DNA of 17,673 nucleotides, taken from Thermoplasmata archaeon (lineage in GTDB: Archaea; Thermoplasmatota; Thermoplasmata; Thermoplasmatales; Thermoplasmataceae). Made by a program: the position numbers and the translations under genes. The notes beneath the pieces are model-generated. The model had not been told where the DNA came from and did not search any database. It saw only the letters and a program-made list of their open reading frames with translations. The stretch is taken from assembly GCA_021797225.1 (NCBI GenBank), contig JAKAAE010000019.1:1-17673 (forward strand). The letters are read 5' to 3'. Positions 15,180-17,673 of the stretch are shown here, piece by piece (the stretch's first letter is position 1; every line of letters begins with the position of its first letter).

Positions 15180-16327
15180 TAAGGGGTTTTGCAGAGGCAG
15201 TTTATAAGAATTATGATGGAAGTGTTTATGATTTAATGACCGAGGCTCTAGAAAAAGCCCTTGAAATGGCAGATTTAGAACGAAGTGATATTGATGGCTT
15301 CATGACTACATTCCTCCCGGGAGTATTTGATGGGAACATATACATGCACTTTTTCCCGGATCAGATCTGTAGCTATTTAGGCATTACTGCGAAATATATC
15401 GACTCACTGGAATACGGGGGGCCATCCGTGCTATCAGCTTTATGGAGGGCTGAAAGGCTGATAAAGGAGGGAATAGCTGAGAACATACTTCTGCTCTTCG
15501 GGGGCAAGGGTTCTGATGTAAGGAAGAGGAAGCAGACTGTGGATTCATTTGAAAAACTCTATCCAGAGGTAACAAACACACCATACAGGCATTTAATAAA
15601 TCTATATAATAGCATGAATCCGGTTTCTGATTATGCCCTGGTAGCAGAGAGGCATAAAAAAATATACGGTTCAACAGATTCCCAGAGGGCAGAACTGATT
15701 GTAAAGCAGAGGCAAAATGCAAATAGATCAGGGTATTCAATGTTTACTGGAGACCTATCGGTGGATGATGTACTCAGGTCATCAATAGTATCATCCCCAT
15801 TGCATTTGCTGGAAATTGTATATCCTGTGGATGGCTTCCATGCCTTTATAGTATCCAGAAAGCCAGGAAAACTCAGGGAAATAAAAATACAGAACTATGG
15901 CGAGGCCCATCAGAGCCTTCTACCGCCCGAAGTAGATGATATAACTATCACACCTGCCGCTGAAAGCTCGAAGGATTTCAGGAATGAAATATCTAAATGT
16001 GATTTTTACGAGCTTTATGATTCGTTCAGCATTACTGTAATGCTTCAGCTGGAAAATACCGGCATAGTGCCTGCGGGGCAGTCCGGTAAATTCATTGAAA
16101 AAAATTCAATATCAGTGGATGGTGCCCTGCCACTGAATACAGGCGGTGGCAGCATCAACCGGGGGCAGCCCGCATATATGAGTGGCAGTGTTCTCCTGTA
16201 TGAGGCACTTCTGCAAATGAATGAAATGGCTTCTGGAAATCAGGTAAAAAGTCCGGGAAAGGTATTCATCAATGGAATAGGGGGATGGTCCAGAAACCAT
16301 TCGGTTTCATTAATTCTGGGTGATTAA
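15176..16327 (+). CDS. Thiolase-fold protein (SCP-x/Ltp2-like) lacking thiolase catalytic residues
   Basis: A 383-residue member of the thiolase superfamily, SCP-x branch. Family landmarks are SPLHLLEIVYPVDGFHAFIV (residues 207-226; usual D-P-L...DGAAA), ELYDSFSITVMLQLEN (279-294) and ALPLNTGGGSINRGQPAYMSG (317-337), followed by LLYEALLQM and NQVKSPGKVFI. The nucleophilic Cys is missing: the corresponding stretch is EYGGPSVLSAL (79-89). The GHP histidine is Gln331, and the C-terminal C-x-G is replaced by NGIGGW (366-371). A normal thiolytic or Claisen mechanism is therefore unlikely. Ltp2-type members without the Cys act as retro-aldolases with a DUF35 partner, and a DUF35 gene follows directly. 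Aldolase activity is thus the leading hypothesis; a non-catalytic scaffold is the alternative. Confidence 0.82.
   Translation: MIRGFAEAVYKNYDGSVYDLMTEALEKALEMADLERSDIDGFMTTFLPGVFDGNIYMHFFPDQICSYLGITAKYIDSLEYGGPSVLSALWRAERLIKEGIAENILLLFGGKGSDVRKRKQTVDSFEKLYPEVTNTPYRHLINLYNSMNPVSDYALVAERHKKIYGSTDSQRAELIVKQRQNANRSGYSMFTGDLSVDDVLRSSIVSSPLHLLEIVYPVDGFHAFIVSRKPGKLREIKIQNYGEAHQSLLPPEVDDITITPAAESSKDFRNEISKCDFYELYDSFSITVMLQLENTGIVPAGQSGKFIEKNSISVDGALPLNTGGGSINRGQPAYMSGSVLLYEALLQMNEMASGNQVKSPGKVFINGIGGWSRNHSVSLILGD
16318..16324 (+). promoter_or_regulatory. Shine-Dalgarno sequence of the DUF35 gene
   Basis: GGGTGAT, matching the GGTGAT part of the archaeal consensus, lies at the end of the thiolase-fold gene, 3 bases before the ATG at 16328. 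The spacing is short. Confidence 0.45.
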
Positions 16328-16666
16328 ATGAGAATAGATGAGATATTTAATGAATATGATAAGATGTTTGTTAGCAATAAGATGCCGTTCATAAAGTGCA
16401 AAATGTGTGGCAGGAATTATTATTACCCCAGAGCTGTATGCCCATTTTGCGGAAGCAACAACATAGAAATAGCTGAATCATCAGGTACCGGAGAAATTTA
16501 TTCCTGTACAGAATTCAACCATGGCTTTTACGGCATAATAAAGTTCCAGGAAGGTTTCGGGTCCTATATGAATATTGATGGAAATATTGTTTCAACTGGC
16601 AGAAAGATACATGTTAAATTCAAAGAAATTAAAGGAAAAGTACTTCCATATGCGTTCCTTGACTGA
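16328..16666 (+). CDS. DUF35 protein: zinc ribbon plus OB fold
   Basis: A 112-residue protein with the rubredoxin-like DUF35 N-terminal domain CKMCGRNYYYPRAVCPFCGS: Cys24, Cys27, Cys38 and Cys41 form the zinc site, and the YYP-R-x-VCP spacing is typical. It continues into an OB-fold domain opening with SGTGEIYSCTEFN (52-64). DUF35 proteins bind thiolase-fold partners. In archaeal mevalonate synthesis they bridge thiolase and HMG-CoA synthase, and in steroid side-chain degradation they form the aldolase complex with Ltp2. The ATG directly abuts the stop of the thiolase-fold gene (no spacer), strongly suggesting a stoichiometric complex. It is the last gene of the operon and converges with hepT 35 bases away. 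Confidence 0.88.
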   Translation: MRIDEIFNEYDKMFVSNKMPFIKCKMCGRNYYYPRAVCPFCGSNNIEIAESSGTGEIYSCTEFNHGFYGIIKFQEGFGSYMNIDGNIVSTGRKIHVKFKEIKGKVLPYAFLD

Positions 16667-16701
16667 TGGTTAAGGTATATCAATAATAGCAATGCCACTG
16701 T

Positions 16702-17124
16702 TCACTGGTATCTATCAATTATATTTTCTATGCATTTTATTACAATTTCAAAATCACCCATATTCTCTTTTATGAATGTATACGCCAGTTTATCATCTAT
16801 CTTACCATATCTGTGGACAACGACATTCCTGAAACCTTTCATGTTTTTCATCAAATTTCTTACACTTATACTTATAATGTTTTTATGCTCTAGATTATCT
16901 ATCATGGAAGAATCGTCTTCAGGTATTCCTAACTCTAAATCTGCATTGATTATATAGAAAATGTCAATTAAATTTTCAATGGCATACTCAATCCTTTTGT
17001 ATATTCCATCCTTAACAATGCCTAGATTTTGAAATTCATCAAAAGAAGCGGGAAGGTTATCACTTATCAATTCTAAACTTTCCAGGATTTCTTTTATTTT
17101 ATTTTTTATTATGTCTTTTCTCAT
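16702..17124 (-). CDS. hepT: HepT-like toxin (HEPN RNase, DUF86 type)
   Basis: A 140-residue, mainly helical HEPN-domain protein. The R-x4-H-x-Y motif is intact as RNVVVHRY (Arg99, His104, Tyr106), the RNase active site of HepT toxins; the Tyr is the residue that MntA antitoxins modify with AMP. The motif is followed by GKIDD, also usual. Length fits the family (about 135-150). Its ATG overlaps the stop of the upstream nucleotidyltransferase gene by four bases (ATGA on the minus strand), with GGAG at 17133-17136 as a likely ribosome site. Together they form a type VII MntA/HepT toxin-antitoxin unit, usually linked to plasmid or phage-related stress. Intact motifs suggest it is functional. Confidence 0.85.
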   Translation of the reverse strand: MRKDIIKNKIKEILESLELISDNLPASFDEFQNLGIVKDGIYKRIEYAIENLIDIFYIINADLELGIPEDDSSMIDNLEHKNIISISVRNLMKNMKGFRNVVVHRYGKIDDKLAYTFIKENMGDFEIVIKCIENIIDRYQ

Positions 17125-17504
17125 TGTATCTTCTCCATGTTTATATAATCATAATATCCACGTTTATAGTCCTCATAGTCCTGTATCGTACTTCTAAAAA
17201 TATCATAAATCTCTTTATCTTTACAGTAGAGTATTCTACCTTTCAAAACGCTGGCCCGGATATACAGCGGGAGATCCTGAAATATATGGATATCAAAAAT
17301 ATCATTTACCTGACTCAGAACCTTCAATCTAAATTCACTTCTCTCCTTCACGGATCCTTCATAATAAATGCACAAATCTATATCTGAACCATTGTGGAAT
17401 GTGTTATTAGCAAACGAACCATAATTGATTATAAATTTTATTTTATTTTGTTTATCCAATTTTTTTATAAGATCAACAGTATCGTTTATCCAGCCGTTAT
17501 ACAT
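17121..17504 (-). CDS. mntA: MntA-like antitoxin, minimal nucleotidyltransferase
   Basis: A 127-residue protein with the minimal nucleotidyltransferase fold. The active-site pattern GS-x10-D-x-D is complete (GSFANNTFHNGSDID; Gly29, Ser30, Asp41, Asp43), and a third Asp is likely Asp71 in the IFDIHIF strand. MntA proteins neutralise HepT by transferring AMP to its active-site Tyr. The frame also has a TTG at 17513 three codons earlier; the ATG at 17504 was preferred. AT-rich elements lie at 17513-17531 on the minus strand. The gene overlaps hepT by four bases. The tail YEDYKRGYYDY is aromatic and lysine-rich, as in other members. Confidence 0.85.
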   Translation of the reverse strand: MYNGWINDTVDLIKKLDKQNKIKFIINYGSFANNTFHNGSDIDLCIYYEGSVKERSEFRLKVLSQVNDIFDIHIFQDLPLYIRASVLKGRILYCKDKEIYDIFRSTIQDYEDYKRGYYDYINMEKIQ

Positions 17505-17582
17505 CAAAAACAAATTATAAACAATATTAATAACTTTCTCTTTTTCTGTTCACTTATAGGTTGAAAGAAAATGAATTCTGGG

Positions 17583-17673
17583 TTATTGCAAAATAAGAAA
17601 TTTCCATAAAGGTATTACGTTTATATTTCCATATTTTTCTTCATCATATGTCACTAAAAGTGGGCTTTCTACT
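17583..17673 (-). CDS. Partial gene, C-terminal end of a probable PIN-domain protein
   Basis: On the minus strand an open frame enters at the window edge and ends with TAA at 17585-17583. The visible 29 residues include ESPLLVTYDEEKYGNINVIP. A hydrophobic strand followed by VTYD and then a short N-x-V-x-P strand resembles the last acidic residue and final strand of PIN-domain (VapC-type) RNases. This rests on a short match, so the call is tentative. It is upstream of the MntA/HepT pair in the same orientation, with 78 bases between its stop and the mntA start, which would make this a small cluster of toxin-type genes. Confidence 0.45.
   Translation of the reverse strand, partial: VESPLLVTYDEEKYGNINVIPLWKFLILQ

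Noticed and set aside
1..17673. CRISPR arrays, tRNA or rRNA genes, insertion sequences
   Set aside because: No regularly spaced repeats, no tRNA T-loop or acceptor patterns, and no transposase-like frame were seen on either strand.

Overview
The window looks like a chromosomal stretch of a thermoacidophilic euryarchaeon of the order Thermoplasmatales (Ferroplasma, Cuniculiplasma or Picrophilus-like). The reasons are low GC content, archaeal TATA-type boxes about 25 bases upstream of most start codons (leaderless transcripts), an HTH_10 (bacterio-opsin-activator type) regulator, a Trm112-like protein, a DUF35/thiolase pair and a bacterial-type pantothenate kinase, a trait known from Picrophilus. 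The genus is an inference; no rRNA or tRNA gene is visible.

Layout. 1-2908: a partial GNAT-like gene leaving the window on the minus strand, then a 14-helix-type MFS exporter and a GNAT acetyltransferase on the plus strand. 2925-4420: a decayed nucleoside 2-deoxyribosyltransferase copy with an internal deletion, a UbiE-like methyltransferase, and a divergent Trm112-like zinc protein. 4448-9948 (all minus): an MFS metabolite transporter, an NCS1 nucleobase permease, an HTH_10 regulator and an MFS sugar-type transporter. 10126-12499 (all minus): type I pantothenate kinase, an intact nucleoside 2-deoxyribosyltransferase and a nucleoside hydrolase, which together look like a nucleoside/nucleobase salvage and cofactor block. 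12500-12921: the only long intergenic region, with inverted repeats and a promoter but no convincing gene.

12922-16666 (plus): a tightly packed four-gene operon encoding a short-chain dehydrogenase, an AMP-forming acyl-CoA synthetase, a thiolase-fold protein and a DUF35 zinc-ribbon/OB-fold protein. The genes overlap or abut, and each has a Shine-Dalgarno sequence, unlike most of the window. The thiolase-fold protein lacks the nucleophilic Cys, the GHP His and the C-terminal Cys of true thiolases, so it is more likely an aldolase-like (Ltp2-type) or otherwise non-thiolytic carbon-carbon enzyme working with the DUF35 partner. This operon is the best candidate for an undescribed pathway.

16702-17673 (minus): a MntA/HepT toxin-antitoxin pair with intact signature motifs, preceded by the C-terminal end of a probable PIN-domain protein that runs out of the window. 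All assignments come from reading motifs by eye; no database search was possible.
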